Assembly (NCBI GenBank): GCA_905221605.1
Contig: CAJNDS010002265.1
Span: 62,001-126,000 of the forward strand
Length of the DNA stretch: 64,000 nucleotides
Direction: 5' to 3'
DNA from: Symbiodinium natans
Taxonomy: Eukaryota; Sar; Dinophyceae; Suessiales; Symbiodiniaceae
Shown: piece after piece, positions 1 through 12,520 of the stretch
Layout of the letters: each line of letters starts with the position of its first letter
Position numbering within the stretch: the stretch's first letter is position 1
Position numbers and translations under genes: made by a program
Notes under the pieces: generated by a model
Databases searched by the model: none
Told to the model about the DNA's origin: nothing
Seen by the model: the letters and a program-made list of their open reading frames with translations, nothing else

Positions 1-3000
1 AGTGCTTTCTGGAACCAACGAACCCCTTTTCAAATTGATAGGAAACCAGGAACCCAAACATAGGACTCCGCTCTGGACTTCAAAGTCCCCCACCCTACAG
101 TATCCTACAATAAGCCTTGAACTCCAGACACCCATCAATGGCCTTGTCTCGACTGGCGGCTGGGTCGCCGCCGGATTGACCATCGGAAAGGGATCTTCTT
201 GTGAGATCGACCGCCTGGGCAAAAAGCTGAGCTGAAGATCGGCGGGCATATGCTAGGGCTTCGGGATCTCCGATCTCAATACTTAGGGCGTGTGCGACTG
301 CATTGAAGGGATTGGGAACTTACTGGGTCATACCTCCGTGGCTTTTGCCCTAGGTGCCAAAAAGCTGCAGTCACGCTAAGTGTCTTTTCAGGCCTTCCTG
401 AGTGCAAATGCCATGCCCAGATTGCTCACAGCGTGGCCCGGCAATAACCCCCTCTTTGTAAAGTGTGATACTTTCAGCAGGCCTGCCGGAAAGTGTGCGC
501 TCTCTTGACGATTCGGCACTACTTTGCGATGACCTACTTAGGCATCTCTATTTCTCGGCAAAGGCATAACTGCCTGTGCTTTTTTCATTTTGCGCATGTT
601 ATATCACAAGTAGAGCCTAAGTAGAGCCTAGAAACCTCACTGGGCCTGCCACATGCCCCGTTAGCAAGCGGGGGGGAAGGGGAGGGCGATGAAACTTGAG
701 CAGCTGTGGCTCCTGCTTCGCCACTAGAGAGTTCGGCCAACTGGGGCGAGAGTCTTCCAACCGCCTCTACAAACTGGTCTACGAAACGGAAAGTCGAATG
801 TCTCAACTCCAACTCGTTAAACCCAACCCGGAACCTTATCCGTTTGAAAAAACACGAAGCCCTCAAACATCCTCAAACCCTAAGCCCTAAACCTGACTAC
901 GGGAAATCGGTTCCCGTGGCTTCAACAAACTGTCATGCAGCCATCGATACTGTAGCAGCTGAAGCCCAAACCATTTCCAACTTATGAGGGTCAGCGTTTA
1001 CGGGAAGACCCGCGTCCCTGTGCTTTCACAAAGCTGCTCTGAGGCTTGCACTCCGTGGCCTGAGGAGTTGTTCTATCAGGCACATAGGGCTTTTTGAACG
1101 GGCTGTCATCAGTTCGAAAGATTTTGTGTGGAAGCTGAAGAGTCTGAAGAGGACACTTTTAGCCGGGCAGGGCTGGGCAAGAGAGGTGTGCATTAGATGC
1201 TCTAGCTCCACGGTCGGAGTGGAGCATGTATCTTTGTAGCCCTCAGACAACGGTGGGGTTAATCAAGCTCCAAGCCCAAGGCGCACGCCTGAAAAACCTG
1301 TCCACCCACCGAACACCGGCTTCGACTCGTGCCAAGTGCAAGCATGTCCCTACATAATTTGCATCCCTCACTTAAGAACTACAGAAGCCCTCCGAATTTT
1401 TTGCTGCAACCTCTCGACTATCTGACCATATCTGACCATGGTTTCCTACTCCTGGATCCTCGTATTCTGGTCTGTGCAGGTATCCCGCAAAACGCACATC
1501 TTCTCATCTTCCAAGATGAACTGATTAAGTGCACCGTCACATCTGGTCTGAAGATGTTGAGGGTCAAAGAGCGCCTCGGTGATCATCCCGGAGCCCGAAG
1601 AGTCAGGTGCAGCCGTCGGGGCGAAGACCTTGACCAACACTCAATGGCACTATGGGTGTTGTGGGAGAAAAGCTGTTACTTCCCTGGCAAAACCGCCAAG
1701 GTCTAGCAGTCTAGCGAGGGAAGCAGAAATCTACTGGTAGCAGGTGATGTTACGACCACGAATGTCACTCCGGCAACCTTGCTACACCAAACAATTCCAG
1801 ACTGCTGCCCCAAAACTATCTGTAGACCCATGATGCTATCCCTTTAACAGTCTGCCCCGAAACGCTGTTTCATCAAATGGGCTTTGGGTGGCAAGATTGC
1901 AGGGCACACGCCACCATCGGAAATGTAGGCATAATTAGTTGTAGTGTGCTTCCTGCCTTGATGGGGCTGTAGATCTGTAGAACAAGCTGCAGCCCTTGGG
2001 CCACAATCTGAAACTCCAAAGCGTAAACCGATACTCGGAAGTCACACCCTGGAACACCCTGAAACGAGGGTCTACGCTCGCCGATGAAACTCGGCACCTC
2101 CTCCTCCTCCGAGGGCTGCATGGGCTTCAGCTGCCGCATCCAGGCCTGCTCTTGAGTCTTGGACTCATCTGGAATTAGCGAATTCATTCTCGGTAGTCTC
2201 AGGTCGGGTGAGCCCATGGGATGCGCTCCATCTTGCGATGCTATCGAAACATCGCAAGCGAAATCATGTAAACTATGAAGCTTCAAAGTACCCAAGGCCT
2301 GAACATGACCAAACTGATGAGAATGCAACTCCTAACACCTCTTGAAGCCTCTTGAACCCAAACCCTCGGAATCATGAAAGCCTGAACCCGTGGTCCCTGA
2401 ACGCACTGAACACCTAACACGGAAACCTTGACGCCCCTAGCGTGCTGCATCCTTCCAAGTTGCAAAGCCCCCGAGCACTGAGTCCAAGATCTGAAGATAT
2501 CTGAAGCACACACTCCGAAAAGCAGAACTCCAAAACTTTTACCCAGCTGGCGGTCCCTAGCATGTTGCCCAAGACTAACTTCCGGGGGGTCAAGGACCAC
2601 GGGCGAGCGCGATCAATGGAGGGCAAAGCCGCATCATGTTTCGGTCACCCGATATGTCAGTACCACACACGAGCCTAAACCCGACATGAAACCAAGCCCC
2701 AGGCACGAAAAAAAACCGACACCAAGAAACGCAAACCTGTAGAAAACAGCGCCCAACGATTCAGCGGAAATCTCAGTCTTGCTTGCCACACTCGACGCCG
2801 CTATGATGCTGTGCCGTCCCAAAGTGAACACTAGCTGAATGAACTTGGCCCAAGGCCGGCTCCGGACCTGGGAAGCCAATTGGGGTCTCGGGGGTTCGGC
2901 GATGTTCCGGCATTCCGGTCAGAGGGGAACAAATTAGGTCGTCAGGTACTGCCTCCGACCCCTTCTTAAGCCAAGGCTCAACCTACTTGGTTTAATGCGG

Positions 3001-4700
3001 ATGGTTTCAAGCATGGTTTGGGGCCCTGAGCCTGAACCTTTCCAAGCTCAGGCTGTGGAGCCCTTATAGCTTATACGAGTAATGCCTTCAGCAGGCATTG
3101 CTGAGGTTGACGGGTGTAAGATTGTATAGTAGTGCAAAGGACTGTATGCCATGAAGGTGCCTTTTTCCCAAAACCTCTAACTTGATAACCCTCACCTGCC
3201 GAGCACTGCTTGCGTGTCACATTGAACCCAAGACTGGAAAGACCCAACACTCTGCCGAGTTGCCGTTGGCCCACCAGGCATCAGGTCTGGGCACAGGAAT
3301 GAACTGTTTCTACAAGGCACTTGTGAGCGTCAGGTCTGCCAACCAAAGCTCGCAGACGCGCATCTGCTTGATTGCGCAGATGGCACCCGCAAGAGGCCGC
3401 GCGTTTGAACACATTGTTCTTGTTTGGAAATTGGTGGGGCCGAACCCAAAAACCCCTGCCACCCCCCCTCCCCCCCGAGGACCCTGAAGCCTGCAAGCTC
3501 TAAATCTGAACTTGAAGATTGTAGGCCACAGTCGTGAACAATCTCAGCCTTAGGAAATCTTAGGAAGCAACGCTGAAAGTTCAACTTCGAACCTAAGCCA
3601 AAAAGCTTTCTAAGCCTCCATGCTGAGCACAAAAGCTCTGCGAAAAACACGTGCAACAGTTTAGCAACCATTCCCCGTAAAAACACAATAACCGCTCAAT
3701 GCCCGAAGCCTTCAAACTGTAGGCCCTGAAAACCCCCTGCAAAAAAACCCGAGAACCAATGGAAGGGCCCTAGACCCAAGAAAGCGCCCCTGCAAGTGCA
3801 ACAAAAACCTTTTCTTCACATCCGTGTGAAGAGTTCCCAACGAAAATGCAATTTCTCGACAAAATGACTACACCTTGTAGTGTTTTTTCGACACATACAC
3901 AAGTCAAGCCTTTTCCATTCGAGGTTTGAGCACAATCGAGCTAAGAGTATTAAGTGATGGATGCCGTGGCCTACAATACTATGAGGAGCCCTCTACATTG
4001 AAAACACCTTGGACAGAACCCTGCACCTTGTTTGAGGATTCAGGGTTCAGGGTTCCAGCCTGAAATCCTCAGCCAAGGGCTTTCTTTGTCCTAACGGCCG
4101 TTGGCCACTTAGTACTGGACGTGCTGGGCACTGCCGCACCACCAGGAGTCTCAGAACCTTTCGGAGTTGGGAGATTTTAGGCGCGGGACTCTGAACACAA
4201 GACCGTGGTGCATAAATCGTTCAATTGCCAAATCTGTCGCACAGGCACGGAGTCTGAACAGTCAAGGCTGAGCTCTTCAAGCAGCAAAAAACCGAAAGCC
4301 GCAAAACAATCACTTCTCAAAAGCCTCAATCTCTCAGTCGAAAACCCCGGCTCAGGTACCAAAAGCCCTTGTCAACCAACACATTGAAGAGGACTTGTTG
4401 CTAACGTGTTGGGGCTGCAGGGGTTTTCGCTTGCGGGAAGGAATTGGATGACTGAGATGTGCCATTCAAGTCAATCCTCAGAACTGCATCCACCGAGTGG
4501 CAACCCGCATTGATGCTCCTGGCAAGGGCTATGCGTCACGGAGTACTGACTGAGTCCAGCTCTCGTGGGTGGCAGGAAGAACGTCTTGAACTATAGAAAG
4601 TGCATATATACACCTTAAACCAAGTCGTTTCCCGACATGAAGTGGGGGTTCCGGGTGGTAAAGATCGGTGGGAGCACAACGCAGTTTTGGCTTCGCGCTG
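1..4700. other. Region without a recognisable gene
   Basis: No open frame here is long or distinctive enough to call. The longest, 151 codons on the minus strand at 1,873-2,328, overlaps other open frames and has no domain I recognise. The DNA is mixed-composition with many degenerate heptamer-like words (CCCTGAA, GGGTTCAGGG near 4,040) of the kind found through the whole window. I see no RNA gene, long repeat or mobile element. It may be intergenic or intronic. Confidence 0.5.
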
Positions 4701-4762
4701 TCGTTTAAAATCCGAACCCTCAGCCCCAAACCCCAAAGCGAATCAAAAGCCTGTCATTCGGA

Positions 4763-4865
4763 ATATGGCGGTTTACGACAATAGGGGTAGTACCCTATTG
4801 GGGTCCTTTTAGAAGGGAGTCCTACTGTTGGGGACTGTCCCTTGTTTTCGTAAACCCCCCCATAT
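4763..4865. mobile_element. 103-bp foldback (MITE-like) element, family A copy 1
   Basis: The left end reads ATATGGCGGTTTACG. The right end, read on the other strand, gives ATATGGGGGGGTTTACG, the same word with one base change and two extra Gs. Inside are further palindromes: AATAGGG and CCCTATT arms around position 4,789, and CCTTTTAGAAGG near 4,806. Nothing in it can code. Read on the minus strand, its interior block AGTAGGACTCCCTT recurs as AGTAGGATTCCCTT at 33,276, so this is a dispersed family. Short non-coding elements with inverted ends are usually non-autonomous DNA transposons. I see no convincing target-site duplication here. Confidence 0.6.
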
Positions 4866-4937
4866 GGCAAGCCCGGCAGGCAGGCGACGCAGGGTGGAGG
4901 GATTCCGATAGCCTTTGCGTGACGCAAGATCATGTCA

Positions 4938-5011
4938 GGTTTAAGGTTTAGGGCTTTTTAGGGTTTAGGGCTTTTTAGGGTTTAGGGTTCAGGGTTCAGG
5001 GTTTAGGGCTT
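4938..5011 (+). repeat. Interstitial telomere-like (TTTAGGG) cluster
   Basis: About 75 bases are built from TTTAGGG and near variants (TTCAGGG, TTTAGGGCTTTT), with GTTTAGGG or TTTAGGG recurring six to seven times in one orientation. TTTAGGG is the telomere repeat of plants and many algae, including alveolate algae. An internal position, with decay, points to an old insertion or repair patch and not to a chromosome end. Confidence 0.8.
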
Positions 5012-5233
5012 GCTGTGAAATAGCGCAGAAGCTGTCAAGGTTGGGATGCTGACTCGCTTCGAAAGCTTCGTGAAATGCGAGGAGCAGCCATCTAACACGT
5101 TTATTCCACCCCACGCCGTCTCAGGCGGCAAAACCACCCAAACCTATTTCTTTTAGGGCTGAGACCAAAACTCAAGTCAACGGCCCACCTCCAAAACCTT
5201 CTTCCATTTCAGGCTTTCGAGTGGGTTTTCGAG

Positions 5234-5320
5234 GGGGTCCCCAGGGACCCTAGGGGGCCCAGGGGGCCTAGGGGTGTATATATATATATATACTGTATAT
5301 ACATACATATATACGTCTAA
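5234..5320. repeat. GC-rich palindromic stretch followed by TA microsatellite
   Basis: A G/C block at 5,234-5,274 holds nested palindromes (GGTCCC with GGGACC, GGGCCC, CCTAGG). A TA/CATA tract follows at about 5,276-5,315. The sharp change from GC-only to AT-only composition stands out from the surrounding DNA. Together they could form a hairpin next to an easily melted tract. No gene reads through. Confidence 0.7.
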
Positions 5321-5930
5321 AGGTTTAGGGCAAAGGCTGACAGTGAGCTCTAGTCTTGGCTGCAACACACTGCCTTATGTATGTCGTTGTGAATTGGTGA
5401 TTGCACACCATAGTTTTTGCGAACTTGGACTGACGTGAGCCTTAGTAGAAGAAAACTGCGAACAGAGGTCCCCAGAACAAGCCTCACAAAGCTTCAAGCC
5501 TTAGCATGTGGGCCAGCAATGTCACAATCCGGCCCTTGGGTCCGCGCTCCACGTGGAAGCCGCTAGGCTCCTCGGAGGACTGTGGCAAGTCGCTGTCACC
5601 GCCAGCCTGTCTCACTGCTGAACTCCCATAAAACGGTCACAGGTTGAGGCGTTCAACGCTGGCATCTGGGAAGCTGCAGTTCATGAACTCCTGGAGTTTG
5701 CATTGCTTGCGAGCGCCGGGAAGCATGCGACTTACGAAGGCAGGATCGTCACTCAGAAGACAAAGACTGTCCACACAAGCGCCACATATACTCCGACGAA
5801 TCTGCCCAGCAGGTCGAATGATCGAACCATGCTTACCGAGCAGGTTGATGCACAAGCCTACCTGCCCGGCCCGACCCTACCCCGCCCCATTCCACCACAC
5901 CTCTCTTCACATATTTGCACTACAGACAAG

Positions 5931-6104
5931 ACATACGAACATGCAGCACATGCCGGACAAAAATGACATGCATAATATACACGATGTAGATGGCACACGT
6001 AACATGCAGACACACATATACCATAACATGCATAGAATGTACAACATACCTAGCATGCACAACATGCGCAGCACGCAAAAAACACACACACAGACACACA
6101 CAGA

Positions 6105-6144
<40 letters not shown>

Positions 6145-6165
6145 AAGAGAGCAAAAATACCACAC
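5931..6165 (+). repeat. ACATGC-rich tract grading into CA and GA microsatellites
   Basis: From 5,931 to about 6,075 the words ACATGC, ACAT and CACACA recur irregularly (cryptic simplicity). A CA-rich tract follows at about 6,078-6,122 and a GA tract at 6,121-6,150. Open frames across it on both strands translate to Thr-His and Arg-Glu or Cys-Val and Ser-Leu repeats, which are products of the microsatellite and not proteins. Confidence 0.9.
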
Positions 6166-6486
6166 ATACCACATGCATCACGTACATGTCATACATAACA
6201 TACAGAGTGTGTCGGGAGCACGCCCACTTGTGCTAGTTGGCCTGCGCGCTTGCCACACTTGCCCAGCTTTCTCCACCTCCCTGCCGTCCCCCATTACCCT
6301 TTCTCTCACTCATTTTGCACAATAATTTTGGGGCCCTCAAGTCATGCACATTGTACACGGTCTGCGCTAGGCTGGTCCATCCTTGGCGCAGGGTTCAGGG
6401 CCCAAAGTTTTCTAATATTTGCGCACAGGGTAAAGTCGTGACTTGCTTATCTGCGGACTTGGTTGCATTTCGGAGCCGCGGCGGAC

Positions 6487-7200
6487 ATGGCATGGTCTCC
6501 AGGCCTAGCCTAACATGTCATGGCACGTATACCTGCCTCATCCTGCCTCAGGTGCTTTTCCGGCATGGACCACAAAGCAGCTCTATATCCAGTACTCCAA
6601 GCTCCCCACCTCTGCCTGTGCTTCCTCAGACGCCCCAGCACGGGCCAGCACAGACACCTTGCGCACATGTAAGTCTTGGACAACGGTTGGATGCATACAT
6701 CAGGGCCCCCCCCCCCCCCCCCCCGCCCCCTCCCCCCCCCCGCCCTCCCTGCCCCCCACAATCCTAAACCGCTCCAGAAACCACGAGAGAGGGGAAACTC
6801 CACACCCTAACTCTCCCCCCCCACCCGTAACCCTGGAGCCACCACAAACCACGAACGGGGGAAGAGGGGTGGGCACATACATACCTACTGACATACATAC
6901 ATGGCGTGGTCTCCAGGCCTATGCACATGTTGGCATGTGCGCCTGACTCAAGTGTTGTTCCAGCATGAACCACAAAGCAGCTCTAAATCCAGTTCTCCAA
7001 GCTCCCCACCTCTGCCTGTGCTTCCTCAGACGCCCCAGCACGGGCCAGCGCAGCCACCTTCCGCACATGTGTATTGGATTCACAAGGGTAGAATGGTCCC
7101 AGCGCCCTCTCGCCACCCCCAGAGGGGAAACTCTAAACCCTACCCCCCCCCCCCTCCACATTTAACCCAATTAAAGCCACCACAAGCCACACAAAAGGCG
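6487..7200 (+). repeat. Tandem duplication of a ~410-bp block
   Basis: A block starting with TGGTCTCCAGGCCT at 6,493 recurs at 6,907, 414 bases later. The copies stay alignable through a near-identical core (CCACAAAGCAGCTCTA, then CTCCCCACCTCTGCCTGTGC and the bases after it) and again at AGAGGGGAAACTC (6,788 and 7,121, now 333 apart). The second copy has lost about 80 bases, mostly the C-rich stretch and nearby sequence. Both copies carry a C homopolymer region. Frames in the core have no recognisable domain. Confidence 0.85.
6706..6761 (+). repeat. C homopolymer-rich tract
   Basis: Runs of C interrupted only by single G or T bases, inside the first unit of the ~410-bp duplication. A shorter C run at about 7,143-7,157 is its counterpart in the second unit. 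The exact length may be unreliable in an assembly. Confidence 0.9.
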
Positions 7201-8580
7201 GTGAGGGCACAAGCAGTGGGAAAACGTTGAGTTCACGGTTTCGACGAAACGACATCAGGCCTGCATACTAGTCTTGCTGAAATTCAGAGCGCTGAGCGAA
7301 TATTGTCAGTCTCCGTGAACTTTTAACCCCAGAACTTCAAACTTCATTGCTACCTGTCGCGGATCGAGCGTGTGGTCATCGACGGCAGCAGCAACCTGAC
7401 ATGCAGCGGGAAACCCCTCTCTGAATGCTCTTTTTCGGAGAAGTTGGGTTGGCATGAAAAAGCGACCATGAGGAACCCCGTGCCCTGTTGGTGAGATTGG
7501 CTCGCATCTCAGCAGTTTGAGCCCAGGGCTACAGCAGGGTATCCGAGTCCTCACGGCAAAGGCCTATTTCCGGAACATCAAATGCAGACCCGAAGTCCTA
7601 CACTGGACGAAGCTTTCCAAATCCAGCATCGCGTCGCTTCACCCCTCGAACCGACAACCGCCAGTGCTGGAGCCTCACGTGTCGGCAGCGGTGGTGGCCG
7701 CCCTTGGACCTTGCAAAGGCATGGCCCCCTGAGTTGTGAGTTGTGCTTGCTCGCGTGGAAGCTCTTTCCGGCCCCTGTGCTGTGTTCTTGTGTTGTGGAC
7801 TACTTGCTTCAGCGATTTTTTGCATTTTCGGGTGATTGAGCTTCAGCTTACCCTTTCTGCAAGCCCCTCAAGATGTTTTGCTAGCTTGGGGCCTTTTGTT
7901 TGTTCCGAGTTTCCGAAATTTTGGGGAGCGTGGGCCATCTCTGGTCGAGGCATCGTGAGAAGCAACTGAACTCTGAACCCTCAGATCCGCAGCCATGCCC
8001 TAGGAGTTCATCCCAACCCAACTAATTCTAACCCTAAATCCCAACTTGAACCCTTATGAATTCTGCGAAATCTTGGGTGACACTGCAGCTCAGGACTCTT
8101 CATGTCTTTGGGTCTTAGCTTTCCGGCTACTTTCGGGTTCGCTTGATATTTTTGAACTCCTAGCCTGCACGCTTGGGGCAGCGTACTGCAGTCGGCATTA
8201 TGCCAAGTGAAGAAAAAAGCCAGCGACTTAGCTTCTCGCTGCAGGCCGCGGCTCCCGCGCCTTTTCTGGGCTGGGCATTGGAAGGCCCTGGCTGCTGCCT
8301 GTTCGGCTTAAGGACAGGGTTCATGTACTTCGGCAAGTTTGAAAATTGGAGCGTTCGGGGTAAGACTTCAAGTCCAGGCTGAAAGCTCCAAGCCCGAAAT
8401 CTGCAACGTCTAACGAACAACATGAACCTCTAAACACAAATTCGGGAGCATTTGCACCGGTTACATCCAAAGCTTAAACGCCTCTTGTGTGCGCATCCTC
8501 AAAAAGCCTCGAAGACTCGAAGACCTCCAATGATGGGTGCGAAAACGCACCTGTTGAATGCTGATTCTGGTGTAGTCCCC
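7201..8580. other. Unassigned region
   Basis: Only overlapping short open frames are present on both strands (for example 7,306-7,554 minus and 7,582-7,839 plus). None has a motif, repeat pattern or splice context strong enough to call. No RNA gene or mobile element is seen. Confidence 0.4.
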
Positions 8581-8590
8581 GGCAGAAAGG

Positions 8591-8702
8591 GGGGGAGGGG
8601 AGAGTGGCTGGTTCATGATCTCAGAAGTATCTCACAGCAACCGTGATTTTTTCGGGGAGGGGCGGTCGCTGGCTCGTGAGCTGAGAGGTATCTCACAACA
8701 AT
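8591..8702 (+). repeat. 61-bp tandem duplication
   Basis: Two adjacent copies are offset by 61 bases. Each begins with a G-rich GGGGAGGGG word, passes through GGCTGG or CGCTGGCT, and ends with GTATCTCACA followed by CAA. They differ by scattered substitutions, so the duplication is not recent. An A run and further CTCAAAGAGG-type words follow it. Confidence 0.75.
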
Positions 8703-9204
8703 CTCAAAGAGGCTCTCAAAAAAAAAACTCAGAAGGATTTGAAAAGAGCCTCAGCAGGTTCCTTCAGCTTGTCTCGGTATATCGAGGATTTCAGAATGGA
8801 ATCTTAGCTTCAGGGCTGGCATCAAGACTTGCAGATCCTGACGCCTGGCAGCATGAGACCTCAAGCTTGCCTTACTTCAGGCCTTCGACTTCTCAAGGGA
8901 GTTTAGGCTTTCAGAGGGCAGTTTAGTTGTGCTCAGAGTCAGCTCAGGCATCTCTGCAGGGATGGGCTCAGGCTCTCAAGTTTCGATGTTTCAGTTTTGC
9001 TTCGGCTCGGCTCAGGAGATCTCAGAAGCTAAGTTTAAAGAACTTATACATTTACGTTTGGATCGGACTAATCAGCATGTAACTCTTGACATCATGACGT
9101 GTTCCATGAGGGTCTCATACGAAAAAGGGACGAGCAGAAGGGCACATGCAATCTGGCAGTGCTGTCTTGTGAACATGTTTTCTTTATTTCGCACATGCCT
9201 CTGC

Positions 9205-9357
9205 AGAGACAGTGTCAATGTCAGTGTCAGTGTTGGTGTGTGAGTGTGAGGGTGAGAGAGTGTGAGAGTGTATGAGCGTGAGCGTGAGAGAGTGAGTGAG
9301 AGTGTGTGTCTCTGTGTGTGCGTGTCTCTCTGTGTGTCTGTGTGTGTGTGTAGGGGG
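9205..9357 (+). repeat. GT/GA microsatellite region
   Basis: TGTCAGTG units lead into GTGAGAG and then GTGTGTCTCTGTGTG tracts over about 150 bases. The strand is markedly depleted of A-C dinucleotides compared with its surroundings. Frames across it encode only Ser-Val, Glu-Arg or Cys-Val repeats. Confidence 0.9.
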
Positions 9358-9399
9358 TGGTGGATGGGTGGGATGGGTGGGTGCCTGGAGGTTTTAGGT

Positions 9400-12060
9400 T
9401 TCTGGGGCTTTGGGATTACATTTAGAGGCGGGTGCGGCGGCCTGTGTCACCCGCAAGGTTGGCGAAGGCCTTGAGAGTGTGCAGAAGAGGCTTCTGAGTT
9501 CTGTGTTGCGACGAAGCTCAGCTGTTGCAACTAACCACGAATGTTTTAACCAAACTGAGCGTACGTATCGCTGTAATTTGGAGCTACACAAGCAAGAAGA
9601 AGTATGCCCGAAATCACCCCAAGGCTTATCGTCAAGGGGCCAGCGCCCCAACATGCCCGGAAGCCTGTACTCCAAGGCCCCGTACCTACGATTCCTATTA
9701 TCATCCTGAATGCCAAGATGCTGCATCGAAGAGCTCTGTCAAGGCAGAACCTGGAAGAACATGTGGTCCTTTCTATGTGTTCTGACGTTCGGCAAGTTAC
9801 TTCAACCCAACAACAACACACCCCAGCCAGATTCGGCCTCCTTCTTCTTTACGCTTATTTCATTCTTGCTCACACTCTTTCTGTCTTCCTTCCGTTCCGT
9901 TCCCTTCTCTTGAACCACAGCATCCAGCCTGTTGCGAGGTTCGGCGGGCTCATTGGGCTCGTAGCATCGAGCACCTAGCAGTGGTCCCTGCTTGGTCATC
10001 AATAATATAGGAGAACAAGGTCCCCTTACCAAAACAGCGCTGCTTCTCTGGGCTTCTGTAAGGTTCAACCCTTCACGGGCACAGGGTTGCCGAAAGGTTC
10101 CTTCTCATCCGTATTCCCTGAAGCCAAAGTATAGCAAAGGGCCCAGGTCGGCAAGGTAGCTTGCAAAGTTCAGTTTGGGAGTTCAGGGTCTTGAGGCCTT
10201 GGGGTCTTGGGGCCTTACGGCCTCGGGCTGGCAGAGCATCAGTGGTGGTGTATTTGTGTTCAAGGCTTCGCTCTACATCCTGAGATCGGGGGGTGCTGTT
10301 GCGTAGCCAGGGGCCGGGGGTGTAAATTGCCAAAGCCGTTTAAGCAATGTTGCTTCCAAAACCTGACTCCTGAACTCAAAACGCTCAAACATCAAGAAAT
10401 CAAGCTGAAGCCGCGGACACCCGCCCCCGCCATAAGCATGCACCGCAAAAAGCAGAGCACTGGGCCCTAAACACCAAGTGTGTGTACCGGGGCCCCTGCG
10501 GGAGCCTGAAGCGTCATTTCATTGGCCTCCGGCCGCAATGTTGAGTCCCGGTTCGACTCCTGGAACAAGGCATGAGAGGAAGAAGAGCTTAGGGCATACT
10601 GCATGAGCGGATTAGGGGTGTAGCCTTTCAGGGGTTGTGAGGCTGTCATTTCAAACCGAGGTACTCGGCCCGACTGACTTTCCCTATCCTACCCTGAGTC
10701 TTGTGCACTGTCGGACTGCGATGAGCTGTCAGATTAATGGCTGTGGGTAGGCCGAGGCCTTGGTTTTTTGGGGCCTTGTGGCCTTGTGATCCAGATTTCC
10801 AGGCTTCATGCTCAGGCTTTAGTTGGTTTAGGCTTTTGGCGCTTATGGTTTGGGATAGTTTGTGGTTTGGCAAGCGGCGAGAGACATAGGTCTCGGCTTA
10901 TGGAACTATGGCAACTCTGAAGCCTTCAACCTCAAACGCCACAAGAAATTAATTTCTGGCCCTGCAACCAGCGATGAACATGTCGGACCCTGAAACCCTT
11001 GCAGCCTTGAAGGTCTTGCCATTGCCGAAGACCCGCTCGTGGGTGATGTGCTTCTGGCTCAGCTCGGCTTGGGTGCCTGCGAGAAAACAGAAGCTGGGAG
11101 CGGATTATGGATGCTACATCGGGGCTCCCGGGCCTGTGGGGGGGGGGGGTGTTTTCCCATGAGCTTTGAGAGTTCGGAGGATTTGGGTAGGTGGGCTCAG
11201 GACTTCGGATTTGCACTCTGGGGCTTTTGAGGCTGTTCCGAAACACGACAGACGCGTGCACGTGATGGGGGGCATGGGGCTGCTCGGGCCGGATGGGCAA
11301 GGAGGGTAGTGGGGGCCTGTGGGGATGTTTCAGAGACGTGGTTGGACATGCGATCCAAGGCTTCAGAAGCGGTCAAGGACCTATAGGGGGAGGGGGGGGG
11401 GGCCCTGCTGCTACTACTGCCGCTGCCACTGCCGCGGCCACCACTGTTGCAGTGGCTGTTGTGGTGGCTGCGTTGGTGTTGTGGTTGATGGTTGTGTTTG
11501 ACGGATATACTGAGCCCCTCACAGGCTCCGACTGACAACGCCTGCTCGAACAGCTCGTCCAGGTCCTTTCTTGTGGGACTCTTGCAACCGTGGAGAAGCA
11601 TGGAACGTGCAGATTCGTAGGAAGTTTTAAAGTGGGAGTAGTGGGATTCCCGGTAGGCAAAGCCTACAAGCTTACAGGGAGCTACGAATGGTTGGGCCTT
11701 TATGACAGTCTACAGCCAAATTGAAGCACATCAAATCACATCAAGTTCGTGCTCCCTGGCCAGAGCCAACAAGCCTGAAGAAAGCTCCGGCCACGCATGT
11801 GGTAGCATATGTTGGCAGAGTTGTTTCTTGTTATTCTTGGGCGTGGGATGCAGATACTGAAACGACTCCCAACTCCCAACATGCACATCCGTGCCCTCAT
11901 GGCCGGGCTGACGACCCCGTGTTTAAACCGCTGGCAGAGCAGGCGTCAACTGGCCCAGATACCGCACCAAAAATGAGGTGCCAGCGCCAGAATCCTAATT
12001 TGCGACTTCCCAAAAGACACCTGACCTGCAACCCTCCACACTTCCTGGGTTCTTAAGCCC
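9400..12060. other. Unassigned region
   Basis: Open frames at 9,410-9,978 (both strands), 10,073-10,333 (minus) and 11,197-11,601 (minus) are short, mutually overlapping and carry no recognised domain. G runs occur near 11,137-11,150 and 11,384-11,402. A B-box-like word at 10,549 was examined as a tRNA and rejected. Nothing else is supportable. Confidence 0.4.
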
Positions 12061-12068
12061 AAAGCAAT

Positions 12069-12095
12069 CACTCACTCATTCGCTCACTCACTCAC
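12069..12095 (+). repeat. CTCA microsatellite
   Basis: A short run of CTCA tetramers with one interruption. The same tetramer recurs as a longer array at 41,343. Confidence 0.85.
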
Positions 12096-12492
12096 CTTTC
12101 TAGAGAAGCATCAATGGCCTAGAAGCCCTGAACTTTGACCGCCACCGAGGCCGCGGGCTTTGGCCGGGAGGACATAGGATCTGCTCGGCAGCTCTGGCTC
12201 CGGCACCTTCGAGCCGGAGCTTGGGTTTCAGGCTGCAGAAAACACCATGCAGTTTGAGGTTTCTTTAGCTAAACGTTGCTGAGGTTGCTAGGGCTTGAGG
12301 GTTTTAAGGCATAAGGGAGAGCACGCAGCAGGTGAAAGGACACAAAGGGTGGGCGGTGGCAGGGGGTTGGTGGTGTGGAATCGGGCCCGCGACGACTCAC
12401 CACCCTGATCAAGAGCTGCAAAGGTTCAGAGAGCATTTGGGCGGAAATCCTTTCGGCCTTGCCGGTGCTACTGGCATTTCTTTCTTTCACCA

Positions 12493-12520
12493 GGGGGGGC
12501 GGGGGGGGGGGGGGGGGGGG
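12493..12520 (+). repeat. G homopolymer tract
   Basis: Twenty-eight bases of G broken by a single C, in a region without a callable gene. Such tracts can form G-quadruplexes and are often mis-sized in assemblies. Confidence 0.9.

Noticed and set aside
5644-6198. 184-codon plus-strand frame
   Set aside because: Its second half is CA/GA microsatellite and the first half has no clear ATG context or domain.
10495-10575. tRNA gene on the basis of GGTTCGACTCC
   Set aside because: The B-box word is good, but the T-stem has a mismatch and no matching acceptor stem, D-arm or A-box is found upstream.
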